In this document: piece by piece, positions 1 to 5,777 of the stretch
Numbering within the stretch: position 1 is the stretch's first letter
How the letters are laid out: every line of letters begins with the position of its first letter
The notes under the pieces: generated by a model
Databases searched by the model: none
Told to the model about the DNA's origin: nothing
What the model saw: only the letters and a program-made list of their open reading frames with translations
DNA from: Ignavibacteriales bacterium
GTDB taxonomy: Bacteria > Bacteroidota > Ignavibacteria > Ignavibacteriales > Ignavibacteriaceae
Assembly: GCA_027349615.1 (NCBI GenBank)
Contig: DAIEML010000149.1
Span: 1-5,884 of the forward strand
DNA length: 5,884 bases
Direction of reading: 5' to 3'
Position numbers and translations under genes: made by a program

Positions 1-125
1 AAAACCACCATTTGATTGTCCCCGATTAAAATCCTGGTGTTTTTTTCCTTTTCAGAATCATTGCCAACACTGGCTAGTAAATGATTTATCTCTTGAGCGG
101 TACGGAAAGGAATTATTATTTTCAT
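1..125 (-). pseudogene. Probable internal fragment of a DNA polymerase III beta (sliding clamp, DnaN-like), cut at both sides
   Basis: Reading the minus strand from 125 to the window edge gives 41 open codons beginning MKIIIPFRTAQEINHLL and ending in a segment containing TRILIGDNQMVV. The pattern of 'IIP-x-(K/R)-x-x-x-E-(I/L)-x-x-L-L', then an acidic spacer and a strand of the type 'V-x-I-x-I-G-x-N-Q-(I/M)', is what one expects in the middle domain of bacterial beta clamps. That protein tethers the replicative polymerase to DNA. The frame stays open upstream to a TAA at 165-167, but there the plus strand already encodes the M28 peptidase, so the Met at 125 is probably internal rather than a true start. 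The frame continues past base 1. The family assignment comes from recalled motif similarity over only about 40 residues. A chance open frame or another protein remains possible. Confidence 0.4.
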
Positions 126-852
126 TTCTTTTTCAGGTGAAGAAATCGGCGCTCTCGGTTCTAGTTATTTTGCTGATCATCTTCCAGTTCAAAAAAATGA
201 GATACTTACTATGTTAAATCTTGATATGATTGGCCGATTAAATAATGACAATAATTTAATTGTTTATGGAACTGGCACCTCTTCAATATGGAAAGATTTA
301 TTAAATGAGGATAACAGAAATTATAATTTCAAATTAACATTTAATGATGAAGGTTATGCGCCAAGCGATCAATCTTCCTTCTATGCAAAAAAAATTCCGG
401 TTCTTTTCTTTTTTACAGGAACTCATTCGGATTATCACCGTCCTTCCGATACCCCGGATAAAATAAATTATTCTGGCGAAGAATCGATTTTGAATTATGT
501 ATCCACATTAGCTTATCAAATAGATACTTTATCAAACAAGCCGGATTATATAAATGTTCCTCGGAAAGATTCCGGAAAAAATATATCCTTCCGTGTTTAT
601 GTCGGAACAGTTCCGGATTATGCAGGGCAAGTTGATGGTTTAAAAATAAATGGCGTAAATGAAGGAAGTCCGGCTCAAAAAGGTGGACTTAAAGGCGGCG
701 ATATAATAATCAGTTTTGGTGGGAAAAAGATTTCCAATATTTATGATTACACTTATGCATTAAGTGATTTTTCTCCTGGTGATATTGTTGATGTTGAAGT
801 TCTTCGTGATTCACGTAAAGTAAATTTAAAAGTTGAATTGGGAGCGAGATAA
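97..852 (+). CDS. M28-family zinc metallopeptidase with C-terminal PDZ domain, N-terminally truncated
   Basis: The frame is open from 97, just after a TGA at 94-96, to a TAA at 850-852. Peptidase similarity begins at about 103 with RKGIIIFISFSGEE. The GEE at 136-144 supplies the M28 general-base and zinc-ligand glutamates, LNLDMIG (214-234) a zinc-ligand Asp, and the DYHRPSDT motif near 430-453 the last zinc-ligand His. A PDZ domain follows (about 580-846: VYVGTVPDY, GLKINGVNEGSPAQKGGLKGGD), as in secreted M28/PDZ proteins. Such enzymes usually begin with a signal peptide and carry the H-x-D and DDNASG zinc-binding segments upstream of FSGEE. Here those are replaced by unrelated sequence with stops at 13, 82 and 94, so the fragment should not be catalytically active as it stands. 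The first in-frame ATG is 211, which falls after the GEE motif and has no ribosome binding site. It is either a pseudogene created by rearrangement or one side of an assembly chimera. The family call is firm; the gene's status is not. Confidence 0.85.
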   Translation, partial: AVRKGIIIFISFSGEEIGALGSSYFADHLPVQKNEILTMLNLDMIGRLNNDNNLIVYGTGTSSIWKDLLNEDNRNYNFKLTFNDEGYAPSDQSSFYAKKIPVLFFFTGTHSDYHRPSDTPDKINYSGEESILNYVSTLAYQIDTLSNKPDYINVPRKDSGKNISFRVYVGTVPDYAGQVDGLKINGVNEGSPAQKGGLKGGDIIISFGGKKISNIYDYTYALSDFSPGDIVDVEVLRDSRKVNLKVELGAR

Positions 853-868
853 TAATTTCTAATTATTA
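850..868. repeat. Short perfect palindrome between convergent genes
   Basis: TAATAATT, a 3-base spacer TCT, then AATTATTA form an 8-bp perfect inverted repeat. Its left arm starts on the TAA stop of the M28 gene, and the repeat covers the stop of the converging anti-sigma gene at 859-861. The stem is entirely A/T, so it would be a weak hairpin. It may be part of a bidirectional end signal or simply chance in AT-rich DNA. Confidence 0.3.
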
Positions 869-1641
869 ATTCTGCCATATAAATAAATTACTCCTTTGGG
901 TTTAATGGTATTTCCCTTTTCCTCAAGAGTAACAATGAATGAATAATTTTTATCTTGTTCATCGATGGACAATTTATTAATCTTAATAAATCCTTGAGAG
1001 TTTAGTTCTGAATTGTTGATTGTGCCTTCATTCAATGTTGCATTATTTTTTATAAGCCAAAGTTGGTAATTATTATTTTTGTCTATTGGCGGTAAATCAG
1101 AAACTTGAAGTACGGCTTTTTTAGTTTCCGGCGACCAAAATATTTTACCAAAACTTTCAGGATCAACATCTTGTCCCAACAAATTTATAATATTTATCCT
1201 CTTCGATTGAAGAACATTTAATATATCATTTTGATTTTGTAATTCAGAATTCTGAACAACTAAGAATTTATTTATGTTTTCATTTTTTTTAAGAAGTTCA
1301 GCAAAGTAAATACTTATGATGATCAAAGCGATAAAAAGTAAAATGGTAATTGCTGTCATCAATTTTAATTTAACATTATTTAGTTGCAAAAAATATTCCG
1401 GATGATGATGACTCCTTCTTTTTTCGCTTAACTCATTATCATTAAATTTCCTATCATTTAACTTATCAAATAATTCTATTGGTTTTGAATCTTCATGAAT
1501 AATCAATCTAGTCTTATAAAATATTTCACGTAATTTTTCATCGCCGCTGTTAAGAGCAGATTTCAATTCTTCTAATTCTTTCGGCTGAATTGTATGAAGG
1601 AAATACAACTCGCATAAAGCTTGAAATTTTTCTTTGTCCAT
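859..1641 (-). CDS. Membrane-anchored anti-sigma factor, RskA-like
   Basis: This 260-residue protein would hold an ECF sigma factor inactive at the inner membrane. Residues 6-48 (LCELYFLHTIQPKELEELKS, then a short helix) resemble the N-terminal sigma-binding helices of RskA-type anti-sigma factors ('x-L-Y-x-L-G-x-L-x-x-E-E'). No H-x3-C-x2-C zinc-binding motif is visible, so it is a zinc-free type. A single transmembrane helix lies at about 94-116 (AITILLFIALIIISIYFAEL). A probable coiled coil with LQNQN repeats follows at 118-150. The C-terminal extracytoplasmic domain has FGKIFWSPETKKAVLQVSDLPP and NYQLWLI (191-197), which are hallmarks of the RskA C-terminal domain. Its neighbours are a convergent M28 fragment 6 bp downstream and a divergent yjbQ upstream. 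There is no sigma gene beside it, which is unusual for this family. No Shine-Dalgarno sequence precedes the ATG. The partner sigma cannot be named. Confidence 0.82.
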   Translation of the reverse strand: MDKEKFQALCELYFLHTIQPKELEELKSALNSGDEKLREIFYKTRLIIHEDSKPIELFDKLNDRKFNDNELSEKRRSHHHPEYFLQLNNVKLKLMTAITILLFIALIIISIYFAELLKKNENINKFLVVQNSELQNQNDILNVLQSKRINIINLLGQDVDPESFGKIFWSPETKKAVLQVSDLPPIDKNNNYQLWLIKNNATLNEGTINNSELNSQGFIKINKLSIDEQDKNYSFIVTLEEKGNTIKPKGVIYLYGRINN

Positions 1642-1882
1642 TAACTAATAGTAATTACAATATGAATTTTTAATTTCTAATTTTTTATAATTTATCAATA
1701 ATTAAATTTGTTTGTTGTTAATAGGATCAATCTTAATTTGGTTAATCTTAAATGGCAAATTATTATAAAGATAGGATAACAAATAATTTAGAAATATTTG
1801 TACTAAATTATACAGTAATTAGGAAATAAATTATTTATAATACTTTTGATAAATTTGAACATTAAAAAAGCAAATTAATATT
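1642..1882. promoter_or_regulatory. Divergent intergenic region between the anti-sigma gene and yjbQ
   Basis: This 241-bp, very AT-rich gap must hold the starts of both flanking genes. On the plus strand TACTTTTG (1841-1848) and TAAATTTG (1850-1857) each fit the Bacteroidota -7 element TAnnTTTG, 26-35 bp before the yjbQ ATG. However, no TTG is seen at the expected -33 spacing, so the promoter call is weak. AATCTTAA occurs twice in direct orientation (1729-1736 and 1744-1751), 15 bp apart, which could be a two-site operator. No such -7 match was found for the minus strand. No RNA gene or protein-coding frame is apparent. Confidence 0.3.
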
Positions 1883-2308
1883 ATGATTTGGCACCAAAAA
1901 GAAATTTCGTTAAATCCTAAAAGCCGCGGCTTTCATTTGATAACCGATGAAATTCTAAAGCAAATTTCTGAGATAAAAAAGATTAAAATTGGAACGGTGC
2001 ATATTTTTATAAAACATACTTCTGCTTCTCTTACAATTAATGAAAATGCTGACCCGACTGTTCGTTTAGATATTGAAAGTCAGTTTAATATTTTGGTTCC
2101 GGAAAATCAGACTTATTATAAACACAATACAGAAGGTCCGGATGATATACCTTCGCATATTAAATCTGTAATGATTGGTAATAGTCTTTTAATTCCAATT
2201 ACAAACGGCAGATTAAATTTGGGAACCTGGCAAGGAATTTATTTATGCGAACACAGAAATTTTGCTACCACTCGGAAAATTGTTATAACAATAATGGGAG
2301 AAGAATAA
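1883..2308 (+). CDS. yjbQ: YjbQ/UPF0047 family protein (secondary thiamine-phosphate synthase annotation)
   Basis: The 141-residue product is full length for this small, single-domain family, which forms compact cytosolic oligomers. All the signature blocks are present: IKHTSASLTINENAD (43-57), HNTEGPDDIPSHIK (81-94) and GTWQGIYLCEHR (114-125). The conserved His, Asp and Glu residues line the presumed active or metal site (H45, D57, H81, H92, E123, H124). The E. coli member showed weak thiamine-phosphate synthase activity, and many databases carry that name, but the physiological role of the family is not settled. No thiamine genes are nearby. The start is the ATG at 1883; there is no Shine-Dalgarno sequence, only an A-rich leader. 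It appears to be a single-gene transcript, since the next gene is 225 bp away. The family is certain, the function uncertain. Confidence 0.93.
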   Translation: MIWHQKEISLNPKSRGFHLITDEILKQISEIKKIKIGTVHIFIKHTSASLTINENADPTVRLDIESQFNILVPENQTYYKHNTEGPDDIPSHIKSVMIGNSLLIPITNGRLNLGTWQGIYLCEHRNFATTRKIVITIMGEE

Positions 2309-2533
2309 TTTAATTTTTTATTTCTTCCTCAAGATCTTACTTTTAATGTGATAATGAAAATTTTATATCTCTTCCAGCATTTTTGCAGATATTTTTTTTA
2401 CTGTTGGTTTTACTAAGGACGTTATAAAGATTGCAACCAGAGTAATGATTGCATGAAAGATTCTATAAATGGAATATATACAAAAAAAGTTACTTACTGT
2501 TAATAAAGAATATCAAAATAGAAATAATAATCC
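2309..2533. other. Intergenic spacer with a possible decayed membrane-protein end on the minus strand
   Basis: No convincing gene or terminator is seen. On the minus strand the frame from 2512 down to a TAA at 2363-2365 is open for about 50 codons. It reads FHAIITLVAIFITSLVKP and then a Lys-rich tail ending KMLEEI, which looks like a transmembrane helix followed by a cytoplasmic C-terminus. There is no usable start codon before the helix. It could be a gene remnant or a coincidence in AT-rich DNA. The promoter of the following gene should lie here, but no clear element was found. Confidence 0.25.
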
Positions 2534-3607
2534 ATGAACCTTAAAGATGTATCTGTACATAGATTAATAAACCAGAATATATTAGCTACAAAAACGAAAA
2601 CTGTAAGGGATGTTGTATTTGATATGGGAGCAATCCAAGCTCAAGATTATAAAATGGCCAAATGGGCAATAGGAGTACGTTCTCCAGGTTCTACTGAATT
2701 GGATGTGGATCACGCGATTGATAATGTTGAAATTATTAGAACACATGTGTTAAGACCAACCTGGCATTTTGTTTCGCCTGAAGATTTAATATGGATGAGA
2801 GAACTAACTGCAAATAAAGCTAAATCATTAATAAACTCAAGAGACAAAGCGTTAGGACTTACAAAAGCAATAATCGATAAGAGTAAAAACATAATCGAAC
2901 AAGCTTTATCTAATGGGGAACATTTGACTGGAGAAGAGTTAGCCTGTAAATTGGAAAAGAATAGAATTGATACCGGAAGTTACAGGGCGTGGCACCTGTT
3001 TTATAAAGCTGAACTCGATGGAATAATCTGCAGCGGGAAAAATAAAAATGGAAAACCAACCTTCGCTTTGCTTGATGAAAGAGTTCCTATTAGTAATAAA
3101 ATTATACGTGAAGAAGCTTTGTTTCTTCTTGCAAAAAAATATTTTACAAGTCATGGTCCGGCAACTATTGATGATTTTTCCTGGTGGTCGGGTTTATCAA
3201 TAAAAGAATGTAGAAAAGCTGTGGAAATGAATAAGAATGCTTTCATCTCGGAAAAGATCGGAACGCAAACTTATTTTTTTAGCAGTTCATTTTCTTATAC
3301 GAAAACGAATAATAAAAAAGTATTTCTTCTGCCGGCTTTTGATGAATTCATTATAGCCTATAAAAACAGGAGCGCCTCACTTCTACCTGAGCAGCATAAA
3401 AAAACAATTAGCAATAACGGAATCTTCAGACCTATGATAGTTGTGAACGGCCAAATAACCGGTATTTGGAAACGAACAATTCAAAAAGATAAAGTACTGA
3501 TTGAATTAAATTTATTCCAGTCGCAAAGCAAAGAGGTAAAAAATTTAATCAAAAAGGAAGCGCTTAAATTAGGACAGTTCCTAAATAAAAAAATCGAAGT
3601 GCTCTGA
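2534..3607 (+). CDS. AlkZ-like winged-helix (HTH_42) protein, putative DNA glycosylase
   Basis: This 357-residue protein belongs to the HTH_42 superfamily, whose characterised members AlkZ (Streptomyces) and YcaQ/AlkX (E. coli) are DNA glycosylases. These unhook interstrand crosslinks or remove bulky alkylated bases. The N-terminal region carries GAIQAQDY (32-39). Its Q35-x-Q37 corresponds to the catalytic QxQ of the AlkZ-like branch, as opposed to QxD in the YcaQ branch. Next comes KWAIGVRSPGST (43-54), then RTHVLRPTWHFVSPEDL (69-85), close to the family's 'R-x-x-x-R-G-T-x-H-(F/L)-V-x-x-x-D' block. Later blocks are RAWHLFYKAELDGIICSG (151-168), the helix-turn segment HGPATIDDFSWWSGLSI (207-223), FLLPAFDEFIIAYKNR (264-279) and VVNGQITGIWKRT (303-315). 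The length is normal and no key block is missing. It stands alone, with no SD before the ATG. Family membership is firm; glycosylase activity and substrate are inferred. Confidence 0.85.
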   Translation: MNLKDVSVHRLINQNILATKTKTVRDVVFDMGAIQAQDYKMAKWAIGVRSPGSTELDVDHAIDNVEIIRTHVLRPTWHFVSPEDLIWMRELTANKAKSLINSRDKALGLTKAIIDKSKNIIEQALSNGEHLTGEELACKLEKNRIDTGSYRAWHLFYKAELDGIICSGKNKNGKPTFALLDERVPISNKIIREEALFLLAKKYFTSHGPATIDDFSWWSGLSIKECRKAVEMNKNAFISEKIGTQTYFFSSSFSYTKTNNKKVFLLPAFDEFIIAYKNRSASLLPEQHKKTISNNGIFRPMIVVNGQITGIWKRTIQKDKVLIELNLFQSQSKEVKNLIKKEALKLGQFLNKKIEVL

Positions 3608-3653
3608 TACTTATCAAGAAATAGATTATTCTAATTATTTAAAATCATATTTT

Positions 3654-3672
3654 AGTTTTGATAATCAAAACT
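3654..3672. terminator. Perfect 8-bp palindrome overlapping the ferredoxin stop codon, between convergent genes
   Basis: AGTTTTGA, spacer TAA, TCAAAACT form a perfect 8/3/8 inverted repeat. The right arm begins exactly at the TGA stop of the minus-strand ferredoxin (3665-3667). The plus-strand AlkZ-like gene ends 47 bp before it. No long U-run follows on either strand, so a classical intrinsic terminator is doubtful. A weak bidirectional end signal is possible. Confidence 0.35.
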
Positions 3673-4018
3673 CCTTATAACCCCACTTTTCCTTGTTCTT
3701 TTGCATCTCTTCTTGTGTAGGAAGTTTCTGGTCATCAGAACGTTTAGGAACAATCCTTTTTTTGCCGACAATCCTCGCGTTTATTTCTATATCTTCCTTA
3801 AATACTTCCGGAACCATTTCCTCTTCAAAAATTGCTTCCCATGGACACTCGGGCACGCACGCATTGCAATTTATACATTCGTCTGGATCAATTAGTAACT
3901 GATTATTCGGAATAGTTGTATCATCGCCTTTATATTGATAAATACAATCAACAGGACAAACTTGAGTGCATGATATATCTAAACAATCCCTGCATAACTT
4001 CGTGATAACATAAGCCAT
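3665..4018 (-). CDS. fdxA: Seven-iron ferredoxin ([3Fe-4S][4Fe-4S], Azotobacter FdI/FdxA type)
   Basis: This 117-residue soluble electron carrier starts MAYVITKLCRDC. The first motif is C9-x2-C12-x4-C17-x3-C21-P, followed by C25, and the second is C48-x2-C51-x2-C54-x3-C58-P. The spacing in the first motif is identical to Azotobacter vinelandii FdI. By that alignment C9, C17 and C58 should bind the [3Fe-4S] cluster and C21, C48, C51 and C54 the [4Fe-4S] cluster, while C12 and C25 are the extra cysteines also found in FdI. Compared with FdI there is an insertion of about 8 residues between the motifs (YKGDDTTIPNN). The tail is charged and ends KEKWGYKEF. Unlike the other genes here it has a good Shine-Dalgarno sequence, GGAG, 5 bases before the ATG, suggesting strong translation. 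No redox partner gene is adjacent. A two-[4Fe-4S] form cannot be excluded from sequence alone. Confidence 0.92.
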   Translation of the reverse strand: MAYVITKLCRDCLDISCTQVCPVDCIYQYKGDDTTIPNNQLLIDPDECINCNACVPECPWEAIFEEEMVPEVFKEDIEINARIVGKKRIVPKRSDDQKLPTQEEMQKNKEKWGYKEF

Positions 4019-4023
4019 AAACT

Positions 4024-4027
4024 CTCC
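4024..4027 (-). promoter_or_regulatory. Shine-Dalgarno sequence of the ferredoxin gene
   Basis: GGAG on the minus strand lies 5 bases upstream of the ATG at 4016-4018. It fixes the ferredoxin start and is the only strong ribosome binding site in the window; the other genes have A/T-rich leaders. Confidence 0.7.
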
Positions 4028-4058
4028 AGATTTTATTGAAGTATTTTATTTAAGATTT

Positions 4059-4073
4059 ATCCGCAATTCGGAT
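4059..4073. promoter_or_regulatory. Small inverted repeat upstream of the ferredoxin gene
   Basis: ATCCG, 5-base spacer CAATT, CGGAT lies 41-55 bp upstream of the ferredoxin ATG. It is more GC-rich than its surroundings, so it stands out as a possible operator or 5' leader hairpin. The arms are only 5 bp long and match no motif that I recognise. Confidence 0.2.
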
Positions 4074-4144
4074 TTAATAAACTTAATCGAATTTTGAATT
4101 TAATTTAGGAAGGTCAATTAAAATAAAATGTGATATGGAGTTTG

Positions 4145-4178
4145 ACAGCTGTATTGATTTCCCATTCAACACAGCTGT
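4145..4178 (-). terminator. Strong hairpin just downstream of the GHL10 gene, probable terminator
   Basis: ACAGCTGTATTGA (4145-4157) and TCAACACAGCTGT (4166-4178) form a 13-bp stem with an 8-base loop. The single non-Watson-Crick position is an A-C mismatch on the plus strand but a U-G wobble in minus-strand RNA, so the hairpin is better in the direction of the GHL10 transcript. It begins 14 bases past that gene's stop. What follows is A/T-rich with broken T stretches rather than a clean U-run. It may end transcription or protect the 3' end before the ferredoxin gene. Confidence 0.55.
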
Positions 4179-4192
4179 AAGGATTCATCCAA

Positions 4193-5692
4193 CTATTTTT
4201 TTAATGGACTAATTACCACCGGCTTGCTTTCATTGTTCATTCTATCAAGCGCAGTAACAACATAAGTAATTTCATGATTTTCAATTCCTACAGTCGAATC
4301 AATAAAAGAAGTTTCATCGCTGTTTTGTACTTTCAAAATATGCCATGCATCTTCTAAATTAACTTGACGCGGGAAATCAAATTTATAAATAACATATTTC
4401 AAAGCCGTGTCTCCGTCAGATGCTTTATCCGGTTTATTCCATTCCAATTTTATAGAATTTTCTTCAACTTTAGCATTTAGATTTTTTGGCTCAAGCGGCG
4501 GAATAGTATCTTTCCATGACATAGTTGGAATCAATGCCGGATATTTATAATACTTTTTTAATGAATCAGCAAAATGAGAATAATTATCTGTAATAGATTT
4601 TGAACTAAAAAAAACAGTTCCGTAAGTATTAATTATTTGCCTGCTCAATCTTAACTGTTGTTCAAGCTCATTGGAAGATCCTTTGTATGTTGATTCAGCA
4701 AACTTAGTAGAAAATATTCCAACATAAATTTGTCTTCTGTTTACAACTGTCGACCACCAAGGTAGTAAACTTCCATAATCCGCAGCTTTATTTCCAATCT
4801 CCCAATATAATTGCGGAGTAATATAATCGACAGTTTTATTCTTCAGCCAATTTACCGGATCGCAGTAAATAGTTTTATAAGATTCAAAACCATGAGTATA
4901 TGCAAATTTATTTTCTACAATTCCAAACGGACTAATTCCAAATTTAATTCTCGGGTTTATCGCCTGGATAGTATCATATACCTCAGCAACCATATGATTG
5001 ATATTATTCCTTCTCCAGTCATCAATATCTTTAAATTTACCTTTGTATTTCTTAAATGTTTTAGCATCTTCAGTTGTAATCTTAGGAGTGTAAGGATAGA
5101 AATAATCATCGAAATGAATTCCATCAACATCATACCGGCGGACAACATCCGCAATAATTTTTGCGATATAATCATTTACTGCCGGTATTCCAGGATTAAG
5201 CATTTTATAAGTTTTAAAATCTAATATCCAATCCGGATGAGTAATTGAAATATGGTTATCTGCAATCTTATATTCACCAACAGTTTTAACCGCGCGGTAT
5301 GGATTAAACCATGCGTGAAGCTCCATTCCTCTTTTGTGTGCTTCAGAAATTATAAATGTAAGCGGATCGTAAAAAGGGCTTGGCGCTTTCCCCTGCTCTC
5401 CGGTTAGCCAATAAGACCATGGTTCGTAATTTGATTTATACAAAGCGTCACATTCGGTTCTTACTTGGAAAAAAATTGTATTAATTCCAGAGGCTTTCAG
5501 TTTATCAAGAATTGAAATTAATTCATCCTTTTGCTTTTGAGTAGATTCATTTCTATTTGTTGGCCAATCGATGTTAGCAACAGTTGCAATCCAAACGCCT
5601 CTTAATTCCCTTTTGGGGTAAACATATTGAGGAAAAATATTATTTGAAATTATTGTTAAGAAAATCAAAATAGATATAAAATACATTCTCAT
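4193..5692 (-). CDS. Secreted GHL10 (DUF187, DigH/YngK-like) glycoside hydrolase with C-terminal FnIII-like domain
   Basis: The product has 499 residues. Residues 1-22 form a signal peptide (short basic start, hydrophobic FISILIFLTIISNNIF), so the protein is exported. The catalytic TIM barrel spans about 27-390. It opens with KRELRGVWIATVANIDWPT (27-45) and then has FFQVRTECDALYKS (74-87), ELHAWFNPYRAV (124-135), the VDGIHFDDYFYP motif (189-200), GISPFGI (252-258) and YITPQLYWEIG (290-300). D195/D196 and E298 are good candidates for acidic active-site residues. The family includes E. coli DigH (YddW), which cleaves glycan strands of peptidoglycan lacking stem peptides, so a wall or surface glycan substrate is plausible but not shown here. 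Residues about 396-495 (PPLEPKNLNAKVEENSIKLE..., ending YVVTALDRMNNESKP) form a fibronectin type III-like module, common on exported Bacteroidota enzymes. The length is normal and the gene intact, with a hairpin after the stop. Confidence 0.9.
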   Translation of the reverse strand: MRMYFISILIFLTIISNNIFPQYVYPKRELRGVWIATVANIDWPTNRNESTQKQKDELISILDKLKASGINTIFFQVRTECDALYKSNYEPWSYWLTGEQGKAPSPFYDPLTFIISEAHKRGMELHAWFNPYRAVKTVGEYKIADNHISITHPDWILDFKTYKMLNPGIPAVNDYIAKIIADVVRRYDVDGIHFDDYFYPYTPKITTEDAKTFKKYKGKFKDIDDWRRNNINHMVAEVYDTIQAINPRIKFGISPFGIVENKFAYTHGFESYKTIYCDPVNWLKNKTVDYITPQLYWEIGNKAADYGSLLPWWSTVVNRRQIYVGIFSTKFAESTYKGSSNELEQQLRLSRQIINTYGTVFFSSKSITDNYSHFADSLKKYYKYPALIPTMSWKDTIPPLEPKNLNAKVEENSIKLEWNKPDKASDGDTALKYVIYKFDFPRQVNLEDAWHILKVQNSDETSFIDSTVGIENHEITYVVTALDRMNNESKPVVISPLKK

Positions 5693-5777
5693 TTTTTTCT
5701 CTTCGCTATATTTAAATTATTTTTGCAGTTGAAACTAAAATTAATGAAAGCAAAATTACAAAATTTATTATCACTTT
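5693..5777. promoter_or_regulatory. Compact divergent promoter region between GHL10 and the phosphatase gene
   Basis: Only 85 bp separate the two starts. TATTTTTG (5718-5725, plus) and TAATTTTG (5758-5751, minus) each fit the Bacteroidota -7 consensus TAnnTTTG, placing start sites about 50 bp before each ATG. Neither has a TTG at the usual -33 spacing, and such matches are common in AT-rich DNA. If both are real, the two promoters face outwards across one another and would compete. Confidence 0.25.

Noticed and set aside
1826..1838. ATAAAT-T-ATTTAT palindrome upstream of yjbQ
   Set aside because: It is A/T-only and short, and expected by chance in such AT-rich intergenic DNA.
2710..3154. Minus-strand frames of 60 and 71 codons within the AlkZ-like gene
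   Set aside because: They are antisense to conserved HTH_42 blocks and have no motif or start signal of their own.
3693..3902. Two overlapping plus-strand frames across the ferredoxin gene
   Set aside because: They are antisense to a ferredoxin with all cluster-binding cysteines. The Phe/Ser/Cys-rich translations are typical of the reverse strand of acidic coding sequence.
4957..5175. A 72-codon minus-strand frame inside the GHL10 gene
   Set aside because: It is on the same strand but in a different frame from the HFDDYFYP catalytic region, so it is an out-of-frame overlap with no independent support.
4811..5224. A 137-codon open frame on the plus strand inside the GHL10 gene
   Set aside because: It lies antisense to the well-conserved catalytic barrel and its product is low-complexity (Ile/Asn/Ser-rich) with no recognisable motif. 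It is a shadow of the real gene.
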